In this document: piece by piece, positions 23,252 through 37,409 of the stretch | How the letters are laid out: each line of letters begins with the position of its first letter | Numbering within the stretch: the stretch's first letter is position 1 | NCBI GenBank assembly: GCA_016617855.1 | Contig: JAECUM010033842.1 | Span: forward strand, 62,001-126,000 | Length of the DNA stretch: 64,000 nt | Direction of reading: 5' to 3' | Source of the DNA: Megalonaias nervosa | Taxonomy: Eukaryota; Mollusca; Bivalvia; Unionida; Unionidae | Position numbers and translations under genes: made by a program | The notes under the pieces: generated by a model | Seen by the model: only the letters and a program-made list of their open reading frames with translations | Told to the model about the DNA's origin: nothing | Database searches by the model: none

Positions 23252-26200
23252 CTGAAATATTCAATGTATCACAAACTGATAAACTGATGAATAATCTGAT
23301 AAAATGATCTAAACATATGAACATAGATTTTTTTCTTCACATGTCAGGGGTCAATGTGGAATGAAGTAGACTGACAACCCATCACTAGTGCATATAATGG
23401 GCTCATTTGACTTCCTTTTGACAGGTTTTACTGTATGATGAACAGAATCAAATTCTTTTGTAGAAAAAGTGATATCCCATAATTCTAAGTTTTTATTTCT
23501 ATACAGCTACAAACCTGCAGAATTTTCAGGCTGAACACTCTCCTGGCTGTCCTGAGAGGATGTTCGCCTTCTTCCTATCATTTTGGCCTGGGTAGCTGCT
23601 ACAGCAGCAGCAGCAATCTCAGCTCGCTGTTGCTGGTGTTCACGGCACATCTGCATGATGCATTGCAAGCTCTCCATCAACAACTGATTCAAATGCTTTG
23701 GAGGCTGGACGGAAAATATTAGCAACATTGCCCTCAAGTCCTGCAACAACAAAAAAAAAAATTCTGGAGATATATTATTTATTATATATTCTGAAGAAAT
23801 TCAAATGATGAAATTATTTTCTATTCACAGTTAAATAATCAGTGCATATATTAATAACCTGAGTAATAGTGAGCTATTCTGCACATGTAGCAACCACCCA
23901 CTCTCCCATTTCTATCATCTCACTCCCATGATGGAGTTTAGTCCACAGTCAAAAAAAAGGGTACAACTCTTTTGAAAATACACTGAGTACAGTGATTGGT
24001 CAATACACAAATCATCTGTTAATGACCAATATAGATACAGCTCTCCCTTGTTATAACACTGTAGTTGGGGTCGTATATGCTCACTGCATTATATACTGAA
24101 CTGCAGTATAGCATTAATGATCAAATATTTTATGACAGCCAGTTTGCATGTTGGATAGGATGGTGGAATAAAATATCAAATGTGTAGTAACAATTTTAGT
24201 TGATGGAAATTAAATACATTTTTGCACTTCATAATATCTGTACATTTAATTTTGTCAAAAAATGTTTCATAACATGGCAGCCCCTCCAAGAGCTCTTAGC
24301 AGAAGCTCAAGTTTTCAGTAGTTTGAGATAGTTTTCAGTCATGAAAAATGCTTCAAATTCTGTTATTAGTAGTAAAAAATAAACATGCTGCTGTCAACTA
24401 TAATCATAAATTCTAAAACTGGTACACTGGTGTCATCTCCAAGATAAAACCAGCTCAATTAGAAGAGCAAATCAATTTTGTGTAATTTTTTTTTAATATC
24501 CGGGGGTCAAAAATAAGCTAGGGTCAGCAACAAAAAATAGTGATGGTGGGCCATCTGGAACACATTTTCTTTTTGGCTTTTGATAGTGGAGCTGCATCAC
24601 TGGTACAAAACTGAAATGTTTTGGACATGCTGTAGTACTTTCAATCAATTTTGCTAAATTCTGTTGAGGTTTCTTTTTCAGAACAAGCTGTTTGAATGTT
24701 TTCATATTTTATGTAATGATAACAATATTTACATACCAATTGGCATCATTTTTGTACAAAAATGAATAGTTACCATACCAAAATGCATCAGTTCATAATT
24801 TGTCAAATTCTCCTGAGTAGTTTGTTTGAAAATTATTTTAAAGATTTTTCAATATTTAGTCATGCAGGAATATTTTTTGATGCATCATAATTATTTGTAT
24901 AACCATGAAAGGCTTTAAGCAAGCAGATGATACAATTTTGTCAAATTCTGTTAAGAAGTTTTTTGAAAAGTTGTTTAATATATTTTTTCCAACTTTTGTT
25001 AATTGCAGCCATATTTGATGCCAAATCGGCATTGTTTGTACAACTGCAAAAGACCTCTATGCCAAGATGCTTGGAAATTGGTTCAGTGGTTGATAAGCAG
25101 AAGTTTAGAGTAGCAAATGTTGACAGACACATGATGCACAACAGACAACGCTCATACATTTCTTCCAATGCTGCTGACTGCCTGTGTCATGTAAACATAT
25201 ATGAAAAGTTCTCTCTGATTTAGAATCATTTACGGAATCTAGAAAGGCCCTTTTTATGCCCAGATGCTTTCTGTTAAAGTTGGTCAAATTGTGTGTTTTT
25301 TGGAAGTCAAGTTATTTTTAAAAATCTTATTTAGTAACAGCAAAAATATTTAATGGTTAATCAGCATCATTTGTATATACATGAAATCTCTTTATGTTGA
25401 TATTATTTCTGTTATATCTGGCCAAATTTTATTAAGTGGTTTTGAGAAAAGTCATTTAAAGTTGCTATCCTTATTAATGGTAGCCATTTCTGATGGCAGC
25501 CAAGCACCGTTTGTACAACTATTAAGCCCCATCATGCCAAGATGCTTTCTGTCAAATCTGCTGATGTTCTATTTAGTAGTTTTCAAGAAGTCATCCTGTT
25601 AAAGTTTTTTTCTTTTTCTGTGGTTTTAGTTTTACAAAATTGAAACCCATCATGTCAGGATACTTCTGTCAAAGTTGACTGTTCAGCAATTTTCAAGATG
25701 AAGTCATTTAAAGGTCTTTCTTATTTAGGTTTTCTGAAAAGAAGTTATTTTTCTGTTTTTAGTAAAGGTACAATAGCACTTCGATTATCCGGCACCTGAT
25801 TAACCATCACTCTGTTAACCATCAGGGCACTGTACATCAAAATATTAAAAACAGGTACAATACAAATGTAGATATTATGATTTTTTTCATGACCCGGTCT
25901 ATCATATAATACTTTTAATGTACATATTCTATTATCCGTCTATTCTCATATCTGTCAAGGTCTCACACCCCGAGGGATAATCAAAGTTCTACTGTAATAC
26001 TTAAAGGCAAATCAATTTCAGGTGTCTTAAAGAAAACTCCATGACAATACCATTTTATCAAGATGAGGAGTGATAAGGTTTTTGACACGGACAACATTAG
26101 ACCCATGTTGGAGGTCAGACTGCACCATTTTTTATGGACCTGCTATATACATACTGCTACAGTGTTTTGATAAAAAAGTCCAACAAATACAATCATCCTT

Positions 26201-29200
26201 TCAGAAGAAATAACCACAGGAAGATTTTCCAAACAGCCACCGATGCAGACATTTAGGTGGTTAGATAGCATTATTTGAACACAGGACCAACTGCATAATG
26301 CAATAAATGTTTCAGTGGAAACCCCATTATGATATGACCATCTGTTGAGATATGGTCATAGCAAGATTATAAGCAATCTGCTGTGGCTATACCGGATGTT
26401 CAAGGGATACTGTTTTCATTTGGGACCAACTTGACCTCTGGATGAAACTGCAAAGTTTCATGACATTCCTTCCAGTAGTTTAGGTAGAGTAGTGACAACA
26501 AACAAATGCTAATAGTTGAAGGATGCATGCCCATTGCTTCCATATAATCAGTTGTCCATATGATCAACTTTTGGTCAAGAAGAACAACTGCAAATACAAG
26601 TAGCTGGATTAAATATGTCCAATAATAGTACAATTTACTGTATATGTATCAGTAATTAGCAAATATGTCTATGAGTAGAAAAAGCAGAAACAATTAAAAT
26701 ATTAAGATACTTTAATACTAAATTTCATTGTACATGTAAAATCAAATAAATACCTACTCCAAGTCTGCAAGCTAAGCAGATCCTACTAGCTGAATTTACA
26801 CACAGATCTGATGCATAGTCACTTTATGTGTCGTCTTGTGAACACAAGTGTCAAGGCTCTGATCTTCGCTTACATGGATTTTGTTGCACACCTGTGCTAG
26901 GTGATTTACTTTTATCAACTGGTAGTCACCGATGATCGCTGACTGACAGTCAATTAAGTCAGCTTTGACTAGAGAATGCTTGAGATTTCTGTACGACAAA
27001 TTACATATTGTCATAGTGGCACTAACTTAGTGACAATCTGATTAGAGAATAAACTTTTTTGTATCTTACTCCCTCTTGAGAATTGCATTTATTTTTATTT
27101 TAAAAACATGACACATTGTAATTATGATTGCATGAGATTATATTTGTCTTTGCTTCTGATTTCTGTTACTCTCTTCTATGTTGGACCTGTGATTGTCATA
27201 AATAAAAATGAAGCTGACATGGTCCCAAGCATATTTCACTGGAACAACCTTTATTTCTTTCAAATATCGTCTTCTCTTATTTTCTTGAGTAATACATAGA
27301 AGCAGTCAAACTATATTAAGAGAGGTAACTACCAGTCTAACAATTTTCTCTTAGGATTAGAATTTTAGTTACGTCCATTTACACAGTTTGACTGGTTATT
27401 CAAGACCAAAAGGCCAGTAGAGCTAAATACATAAAGTGCCTTATTATTATAAACATGAACTATTATTAATAACAGATGAGTAGACATCATGCCATTGGCT
27501 AGGGAGATTGGGAGAGATTAATCCCTCCAAGCCAAAAAATCTGAATTAGAACGTGCATAAATTCACATAACACTATTAAATCCCAAATTTACCCCAACAA
27601 TTCTGCTACATATGGACAGTAATTCTCTCTCTGTCTTTATGCTTTCCATTGCAGCCTTCTCTGCTGTTATTGAAGCCACCACTGAATCCAGAAGGGGGCG
27701 CCCCTGCTCATTTAAAACTTGTTGGTAAACCTAGAACAATGATTTGAAAAAGAAATTAGAGCTTTTTCTGAGCAAGATCTAAAACATAACCTTGTTTCAG
27801 TGTTATGAGTAAGTAGTTTTAAGCGATGTTGAATTAACCTCAATACCCATCTTGTTGTGCTGTGAATCAACAATAATACTTGAATATATCCACTTCACAT
27901 GCAAAAAGCAGTAACATTTAAAGAATATTTTCAGAGGTGCACATGTTGATGTGTGTCAAAACCTCTTTGAGTAATGTTTTATTGATCTCTGAAAAGATTG
28001 GTTATCTTGAAAATAAAGGTAATTATACAGAAAAGCAAACAGCTTCATCAGACAAAGTATTGTAAGAATGAAACCAATGCAATTATAAACTAAGCATTAA
28101 ACCAGTTATGCATGCATGCAACAGCCCCCCACCCCCTCAGCTTCTCACTACTGAATGTCCAGCCAGGATGGCATTCCCCTCCATAAATTTTCTGAGGTCC
28201 CTTGGTACCTTGTGCCTTGCTTATACTGTGGTCTGTGATTTTGGACCCTGTTGTGTGTTAGCTATCAAGGGAGAGATGTATCAATGTTTTTACAGACCTG
28301 CCAACCCTACCAAGATTTTGTTTGTAAGGCATGTAATACTTTTCCACAAGTTAAACCAATTTCAGTAAGGTGTAATGAAATATCATGTACTGCATAGATG
28401 GCTTGAAAATATTGCATTTTAAAAGTTCAAAAGTGTGATTGGATCCTGTGATGTCAACACATGTTCAATTGTTAAGTTCATAAAGTATACTTTGATCATA
28501 ATGACTTCCAGTTCAGTTTCAGAAACTTTAGTTCTAAACGCCACACAGGTGTATGACTTCTTATCTTCCAATTGGATGTAATCTTTGGTCTTTTTCTTTC
28601 CCCATGGTGGCAGCAATCATTTTTCCCACCAGGAACAATTCTCAATAAATGCATAACATGGTATCCAATAAATATTATGCTTTTTCCAAGCACAGCCATG
28701 GAAATCTGAATTTTCCTTTCTGAACTTCAGTGCTAATGTTTGAACTTCAGAAGAGGCAGACAGTTCCGTTCAATATCAGTGCGTTTTCCTTTGAAGGACT
28801 CCACTCCCAAAATATTCTCCACACAACAGCTTTATCATGCAGGCATTTTGGATGAAGATAGATGGGCAGATTAAAGCACCTAGGTACTCCTGTAAAGTTA
28901 GTCTTGTTGCCTGACCAACTCAATTGAGTCTAATATGAAAACCCAGATACCAACCACATTTGGACAAACCAATATTAGAATTGGACTGCAAAGATTGTAT
29001 TTTTTTATTTTGTGCTCTTTTCATTTTTTTAATTTAAGAGTCAGTTCAGTAATACTTGTGTTGAATTCATAAGAGTTGACAGGGCTGTTATTATCATAGT
29101 CTAATTCCTTCAGTGTATTAATATCCAAGTGCACAAATATTGTTAAAAATGTTTTAATTACCTGCTGCTGCTGCTATTAGCACTAGAGCACCTTCGGCAT

Positions 29201-32200
29201 GGTGGATATAAATCCTCAATGGAGGAAATTTTCCCAACAAATTATGAATAATCACAACAACAACTACTGCTACTACAATAAAAACTAAACAAACTAATTG
29301 TGCCCTAGGAATTGTATGTCCCGTCCCCCCCACCACCCCATTTTACCCATTGGCATCCGCTTCCCAACACATGACCCATTGGTAACTAAGTAAATCAAAA
29401 CCAAAATTTAGCAATATAGAAAACTTACCATCCAATCCAGCAAACCAAGGATATAAAAGAAACCCATCTTTCATTTCTTGTGATCTTTCTTTGGGGAAAT
29501 ACTGATATCTGAACGGGAATCATCAATCTCTGAGCTTCATAGCCAGGTTCTCATGGGACTAGCTGAGCACTGGGTACTTGCATGTTTTGGGGGGAAGGTG
29601 ATGTGTATATTTTTCTGAATGAGCATTAAGAATCTGCTAACTTGAAGAGTAATATGTATCACACTTTTTAAGCTGTTCGTGGAAACCACTTTTTTTAGTA
29701 TATTTATGGTAATATTGCCTGTCATCATGTGACTGTGAACTGGCTCAAGCAGGGCAAGATGATTATCTAATTTCTGGCAGCATAAAACAATTAACATCCC
29801 TTTGATTTTGTCTGCAGGATGAATTGGGTTCAGTGTTTATAGTTTGTCAATATGGATTATTCCATGTGTGATCAGAATATCAAAATGATTAAAGAGATTA
29901 ATTAATTATCTTTGGAATACTAAAGGGATCAATCAGCATAAAACAGGCTGGATTTGGCAGCGTTTAAAGTTTGTAGAGATCTCTGAACATACATTATCTC
30001 CCAATGCGAAATGCCAAAATCTAAGCAACCGAAATATCACATGAAATTAAAAAATGGATGGAAACTGGAATTTCTGTTGTTGGAATCAATTTCAATAGAC
30101 ATGAATATGCATTCTTCCCTTCCTGTAAAGTTGATTTTAAAATCTGCTACAGTGGCAAGAATGACTCTATGCGTCATGAAGCATATTAAAGCATAATAAA
30201 TACGACAATAAATATGCCATTACTGAAATCAAAGTTTGTGGTGGAATCTGCATCAAATGTGGATTAGATTTATGTGCCAAGATACTGCTTGCCACCTTTA
30301 TAGCTGAACATAATCTCCTGTTTACAGCAGCAGATAATGTTTCAGACCTGGTCTAAATCATGTTTCCTGTCTCAGAAATTGCACAAAAGTTCTAATACAA
30401 ACAGATGAAAATAGAAGAAAGCTACTCATAAAGTGACCCAAAGTTCTGGGTCCTCAGTGGGATAAGAAAGATAAAGACATGTGTCACAATGAAAAATTTG
30501 CCATTCTCATTGAAAATCCTCTCTCTTTTAATGTCAAAACTCTCGACCAAATTGTGCAAATCTCCTTATTTGTCCTAAGCTGATTCCTCTGTTTGGTCAC
30601 ACGTATGCAGGTGTCATCTGCACATAATAAAGTGATCTGGGATAAGAAAGATAAAGACATGTGTCACAGTGAACAATTTGCCATTCTCAATGAAAATTCT
30701 CCTCTTTTAATATCAAAAGTCTCTAACTAATTGTGCAAATCTCTTGAATTGTCCTCAGCTGACTTCTCTGTTTGGCCACATGTATGATAGTGTTGCAGGC
30801 TGAGTAAGACAGTGCATTAGGACTGCTAAGGTCCAAGGCCATGGAGAGAACACTGTATGAATTTCCTCTGCAAAATGCAGTATTAACCAAGGTTTGATGG
30901 ACAAGTATGGATGTACACACGCAACACAATAAATTCTTTCCACATTTGTGGTGAGCATAAAAAATGGGGGCTACAGAACCATTTTGGAAGTTGAATACTG
31001 ACCTTGGGGAAGAAGTTGCAAAAGAATTGATAAATATTTTGGTTAGCCAGGCAGATCCTCTCATCCATTAAGACAGCATCCACATAGTCAATGAAGAAAC
31101 TGCTACTGCACAGAATGGAGATACACTTCTTGTCAATCTGAAAAACAATAGTCTTTATTCATTACTTTCTCAAAGGTGGAAATGATTGTTAAAATATTGT
31201 TGAGATCGGCACGTACAAGAATGCCACATTTTTAATACAGTACTTAATATACTGTGATTTCACCTTTTCTTTTAACAAGGTACCAATTTGTGTGGATTTT
31301 TATGGCTGCAACAAACCATGAATTTAAAGACCCACTGAAATAATTATTCTATGGAAACAACAGGACACCTTTTCAAATCCACAAATCTAAATCCTTTAAC
31401 ATGAAACCAAAGAGTTGTACACACCCCCCCCAAAAAAATTAATAGTATGTGTTCAAAGTTATAAAGACAATGATAAAAAATTATGCTTCTTTGAGAGCTG
31501 TAGAAAATTCATTTGAGTTATTATTTTCTGATTCTGCAGCACTAAAAATGGTGGTGGTAATTGGGGAGGGGGTTTACTTAACTGCATGAAGATAGACACA
31601 TGAATCTTTAAATCTTGAAACATGAAAACATTCTGAATGTCCAAACAAACAGCAACACCAAACAAGAATAAAATCTGCTACTTCTGCAAGAGACTGACTG
31701 AGGCAATTAAGGATGATGATTTGTTCACAATGTACCTTCACTGGGAAAAAAGGAATAGAAAAATAGTCTTGTTATTACTCTCATGGAATGTCATGTGTAT
31801 TTAAAATGTCTTCCCTTGCAAGTTATCTTATGAATACTGTATAGAAACCAATCCATGACAACATCCCTTTTATTTATAGGTAAAAATTTTTAAAGTATTT
31901 TGTCACTTTTGTAAACCATATAGTTAATGTTGTTAGCATGAGACTATTGAAGTAATGCACATTTTAAAAAACGGATATCTTTACAAAGCAATGGATCCAA
32001 CCAATCCAAAATCAATCAAACATTTATAAGCATGTATTTTCTTGTACTAGTCTTAGCTGAATATCTATCCCCAAGTAAGGGTCACAACCAGAAAAAGTAT
32101 GGGAAAATGAACCCTTATCTATTTGAAAGTCCGATTATTTCAAAGATTTGAATAACCTGAAACTGATTAAGGAGACAATATTGTGACTTACCTCACTGTG

Positions 32201-35200
32201 GTATATCTCGTACCACAGCTTGGCAAAGTATGGAGAATGGAGTGGCACTCCTTCATAAGCAACCATGGCACCTGGAATAAAACAAAGTTTGATACAACCA
32301 GAACATCTTGTGGCTTTTCCACCAATAGTCCATAAATACTTTGCTGCAAGGTGAAATAGTATTATGTTCAAAATCTTGTTATAAATTTGTAGAATTATTC
32401 AAATATATTAGGTGAAAGTAAACTTTCTAGTAAGTAAACAAAAGAAAAATTCATTTCATTTGAAGAGTGGCTGTGAGGAGTGCTTTAATGATACATTACA
32501 TCATACCATCTGGTATATGGAGGCTTGTATAAGATTTGCATGGTATTATTTTCCAATAACTGGTGGAAAAGTTTTTCAGCTGCAATTATAATTATTTTTT
32601 TTAAACTCATTTTTGTTTTCAAACAGAGCAAAGACCTAGTTTAACAGACTACTGCATGTTTACCATGGCATTATGGAAATCACTTAAAAGCTTGTCTATT
32701 TATGTGATAGTCATGATTTATCTCATTTGCTTTTTTTCCTCCAACAGAAACGGTTTTTATCACTCAAAGCTTGTCTGTTTATATTATGTCACTCAAAAGA
32801 TTGTCCATTTATGTGATACGGTTAATGCAAGCTGCTTTTTTTTTACCCTGAAGAACATTTGCATCAAATTAACAAGATTACACTTAAAAGTCCACAGAGA
32901 TTCAAAACCAACCATTAGCTCTGAAAAATAATGATACACACTTTCTATATATTAAACCTGTGTCTCCAGGCTTTTTTTTTAATAATTGGATCACCTAGTT
33001 AACTAGAGGAATCTGAGCCTGACAGTGATGGTTGCCAAGGGCAACTGAATTAAGGTCAGGGCAAGAGAAGACTGGGCATGCAATTTATGGTGTGCTAACT
33101 GATAATCAATATAGCTCAACCACATGATAATGCTCATCAGTACAACAAACTTCTGGATATAACACTATGTTGTAATGGACCATGTCATTGAAATTAAATG
33201 ATTGTACAGCAGCATGGATTGTACTCCTATTGCCGTTGTATTGTGTTCTGAAGTATACAATTGTCACACACTCCTAATGATGTTGCATTATGTGCCAAGT
33301 ATAAAACTGTCCTACACACTCCTACTGCTGTTGTATTGTGTTCCAAAGTATATAATTGTCATACACACTCCTACTGCAGTAAGACTGTGTTCCAAAGTAT
33401 ATAATTGTCATACACACTCCTACTGCAGTAAGACTGTGTTCCAAAGTATATAATTGTCATACACACTCCTACTGCAGTAAGACTGTGTTCCAAAGTATAT
33501 AATTGTCATACACACTCCTACTGCAGTAAGACTGTGTTCCAAAGTATATAATTGTCATACACACTCCTACTGCAGTAAGACTGTGTTCCAAAGTATATAA
33601 TTGTCATACACACTCCTACTGCAGTAAGACTGTGTTCCAAAGTATATAATTGTCATACACACTCATACTGCAGTAATACTGTGTGGCAAAGTATACTTAC
33701 TGCAACAGTATTATGTTCCAAAGTATACGACTGTCACACACATTCCTTTTGCCATTGTATTGTGTGCCAAAGTATATAATTGTCATAAACACTCCTACTG
33801 CGGTAAGACTGTGTGGCATTGTATATAATTGTCACACACTCCTACTGCAGTAAGGTTGTGTGGCAAAACTGCAACTATCCTTTATAGTTAAATTATGAGA
33901 AGTACAATACAAACAGATGCGTAAAATAACCGGTTAATACTTCCTGCCGAATATATATTATCTCCAATATATTTTGACAAAAAATTAATCAAGTGCTCTC
34001 TTACAAGAATTTCACATACTCGAGAGCCCTTTTGTGGGTCTGGCAACCTGCCTTATTTCAGATTCCATTCAGAACACTATACCTGTATTGACATCAAAAC
34101 ACAAACTAAAATATAAGGGTATATTTTTATGGCCAAAGATTAATAACTATACTACTTACTGAGATTGATGATGGGTTCTGTCAGCATCTGGTTGTTGACA
34201 GCCATACGACAAATCAGGTCTACCAATATATGATAGGGAAGAAAGAACTCTGAAAGGGCTGTGTCATATGCATCATCAACTCCCTGTTAAAAGGTAAGGT
34301 TATACATCATATGTATCATCAACTCTGTGTTAAAAGGCAAGGCTATGTGTCATATGCATCATCAACTCAATGTTAAAATGCAAAATTATGAAATTATGTG
34401 TCATATGTATTATCAACTCCTTAGTAAAAGGCAATGTTATGCATCATATACATCATGAACTCCCCTGTTAAAAGGCAATGTTATGTGCCTTGTGCATCAA
34501 TTCCCTATTAAAACGCAATGTTACGTGTCAAATGCATGATCAATTCCCTGTTAAAAGGCAAGGTTATGTGTCGTATGCATCATCAACTCTGTTAAAAGGC
34601 AAGGTTATGTGTCATACGCATCGTCAACTCCCTGTTAAAAGGCTAAGTTACGTGTCATATGCATAATAGTGCAGCATTATGTACATTCACATAAAGGCTT
34701 GCCAAATTTTCTTCTAAAAGCATGGGACAATAACTGATATGGGCATAACTAAAATACCCTAAACTCCCACCATATTAAGTCATTTTTCTTCTTTCAGTCT
34801 TGTGACCTAGAACCCAAAAAAACAGGTGCCTTTCTTTATCACAAATATAAGCCATCTACAAAATTTAGTTATGGTTTGCAGCAAAGAACTTAAGCTATTT
34901 TATGTCCTGAGTTCTTCTGACTTTGATCTTTGATGTTTTAACCCCCAAATCAATAGGTTTGTTTGGTTTTTGGGGTGTTTCTTTGCAGGTCAACCACAAA
35001 ATTTACTCAAGGCATGTGGTACAGAATTTGAGTAGTTTTGTGGAAACAAGTTTTCTTTTTTTCAGTTGCTGTTAACTTCACCTGCAATATTTATAATGAA
35101 CAGGATTCTAACTGGTTTCAAATGCAAGTCATCCATGAAGTCTGGTTCAAGCAAGTGAAAGGGAACTCGAAATATTTGCATAGGAACCATTTTTCTTCTC

Positions 35201-36590
35201 TGATTCATTGTGACCCTGATGTTTAAAATTTGACACCCAAATCAACATATGTCCTTCTTATCTCAAATGCAAGCAACTGACAAAGTTTTATTAAGGTATC
35301 TGGCATTTAAGTTATCTGAACATTTTTACTGCTTTCAGTCCCTGTGACCCAAACTTTTGGCCTTTTGAGCTGGAAATCAATAGATTTCTTCCTTTCTCCA
35401 GATGCACGCTACTTAAAAAGGTAGGTGGTGGAGAATTTGAATTATTATATGCAACTGGAAGCTTGACAGATGGATGGACAAAAAGATGGGTGGACAATAT
35501 GCTCTGCCTTATGATGGACACATAAAAAAACTGCAGTCACTGGCAAGATTGTTCCCCTTTTAATAACCACACAACCTGAAATAAATCTGAATTTTTTTAT
35601 CTTAACAGCCTTCATGTTTTCACTATACTGGTTAATTCAAGAGTTAATATTCAAGACTGAACACTTACCAGATTAAAAATTTGAGTGTTAAATCTTATCA
35701 ACTATAAATCTTAATACAATTATACATCAATTAAAGGTGACAGGATTTTAAATTTTCTATTGACATATGGTGTCTCACCAGTGGGTGAACCACATGACTG
35801 AGGAATGGTCAACATATGGCAAACGATACACATTATATTCCACTGGATGAGAATGCTAGGGGAGAAAAGTCATGTAAACAAAGTTCCACTTTTTTAGCAT
35901 CATTAAGTTTTTGCGAATTAAGCAATGATTACATATTAACAACATTAAAATTTGGGAAAAATAGACAATCAACTAGATCTATACAGTTTAATCACATTTC
36001 TTCAATTGCTTTTATCCAATGCCAAAAATCGAAGATCCATTTTAAAGTTATTCAAAACTCAAAGCCATTTATCCCACAATCACATTTATCTGATGTTTTT
36101 CATGGCAATGATTTTTCTTGGATAAAGGAGATTAGACTGTACTCTCGTGCATCACAGCTTTCTTTAAGAAGTCTAATTTCTGGTGAAGCAAGATTTCTCA
36201 TCTACCGTATCTGCCGAATTTGATCCTATCCATAACTCTAACCTTTCCGGTCTGGATCATTAAATGCAACTCGAAGTACCTAATTTGTTTCACATTAAGT
36301 ATTTTAAATGTATTATGTACTTTTAGCTACATATAACTGAAAATGTATTGAGTTACAGATAGGATAAAATTCGTGATGCTGTGTGGAATTAAACTACAAC
36401 AACTTTCGGTTTCATAAATATTAATAGTATCACTGTATGCTATTTCAGATTACCAGCAATAGGGAAATGGCATCATTAATGCTGAAATGCTTTCTTCACA
36501 TTTTTGGGGGAAGAGAGATACATAGATGCGTATGTATTCCATCACATATCTTTCATCTTGCACCTCGTGATCAAAATAAAATATGGCCTG

Positions 36591-36632
<42 letters not shown>

Positions 36633-37370
36633 CAGATTCCAGCTCTTCGTGTGTTTTTTTTACCTTATTGCCCCTGTTTAGCTGAAGCTTTTGTCAAAGA
36701 GAGAAAACATTAATAAATTAAATAGTAAATGTAAACTATGAAAATACATACCATATTCCTTCAGGGTTTAAATATTCACAATAGTTATATCCATATAAGA
36801 CTCCATTTAGATTAAATCCCAAGAATGACCATTTCGCATTCTGTCTAATTTTCTTTGCAAGAATAACAACCTCTCCATTTCCAACAAATAAGATTTGTTT
36901 TTTAAAGTGCAGGTACTCTTCCTGTATTTAGGAGGCAATTGTTTTTGATCTTTGCTCATGCTATATGTTACTATAATTGCTGTTAGTCCTATCGGCAAGT
37001 TCAAAAGATGTCACTGGTTGAGAAATTTACATAAGTAACCACCAGGCATTTCCTTTCATTATATGGTACTGTATTCATAATACCCATGGGTAGCCTCATT
37101 TCCCTATTGGTAGCCTCACTAATCTGATCTGGTCTGCCGAATCTTTACCTCAAGCAGGTGTTAGCTTAAGAAAACCTGACTACAGCTGTAGCATATTTAA
37201 TTAGCAGGTAAATTCCACTACAAAGCCACGTAATTCTTGGACAATGGAAGTGACAATTAAAACTATAAGGAATTGCTTATCTAGTGGTATTAATTGATAA
37301 TGGAATATGGTACTGCACTTCTGCACATAAGATAAGAGACATCAAGTAAGTGAACAATACAGATTACCAT

Positions 37371-37409
<39 letters not shown>

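Noticed and set aside
23507..23752. First impression of a TRRAP- or HEAT-repeat-type nuclear protein
   Set aside because: The assembled exons (for example MYHEATACHVTGD, LLTLLNSY, SNIRPPRP) are collinear with USP34 and not with TRRAP.
28496..28699. Overlapping minus-strand frames at 28,419-28,699
   Set aside because: Intronic, no recognisable domain, no exon-like boundaries, and no USP34 sequence is missing at this point of the frame.
33219..33866. Could the evenly spaced 49 bp repeats be a CRISPR array?
   Set aside because: There are no unique spacers; whole units repeat head to tail in a eukaryotic intron.
34478..34666. 62-codon plus-strand frame with repeating peptide
   Set aside because: Antisense reading of the 43 bp splice-site repeat.
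35816..36223. 135-codon plus-strand open frame
   Set aside because: One of the longer frames in the window, but AT-driven in composition, antisense to USP34 within its intron, without any recognisable motif or splice support.
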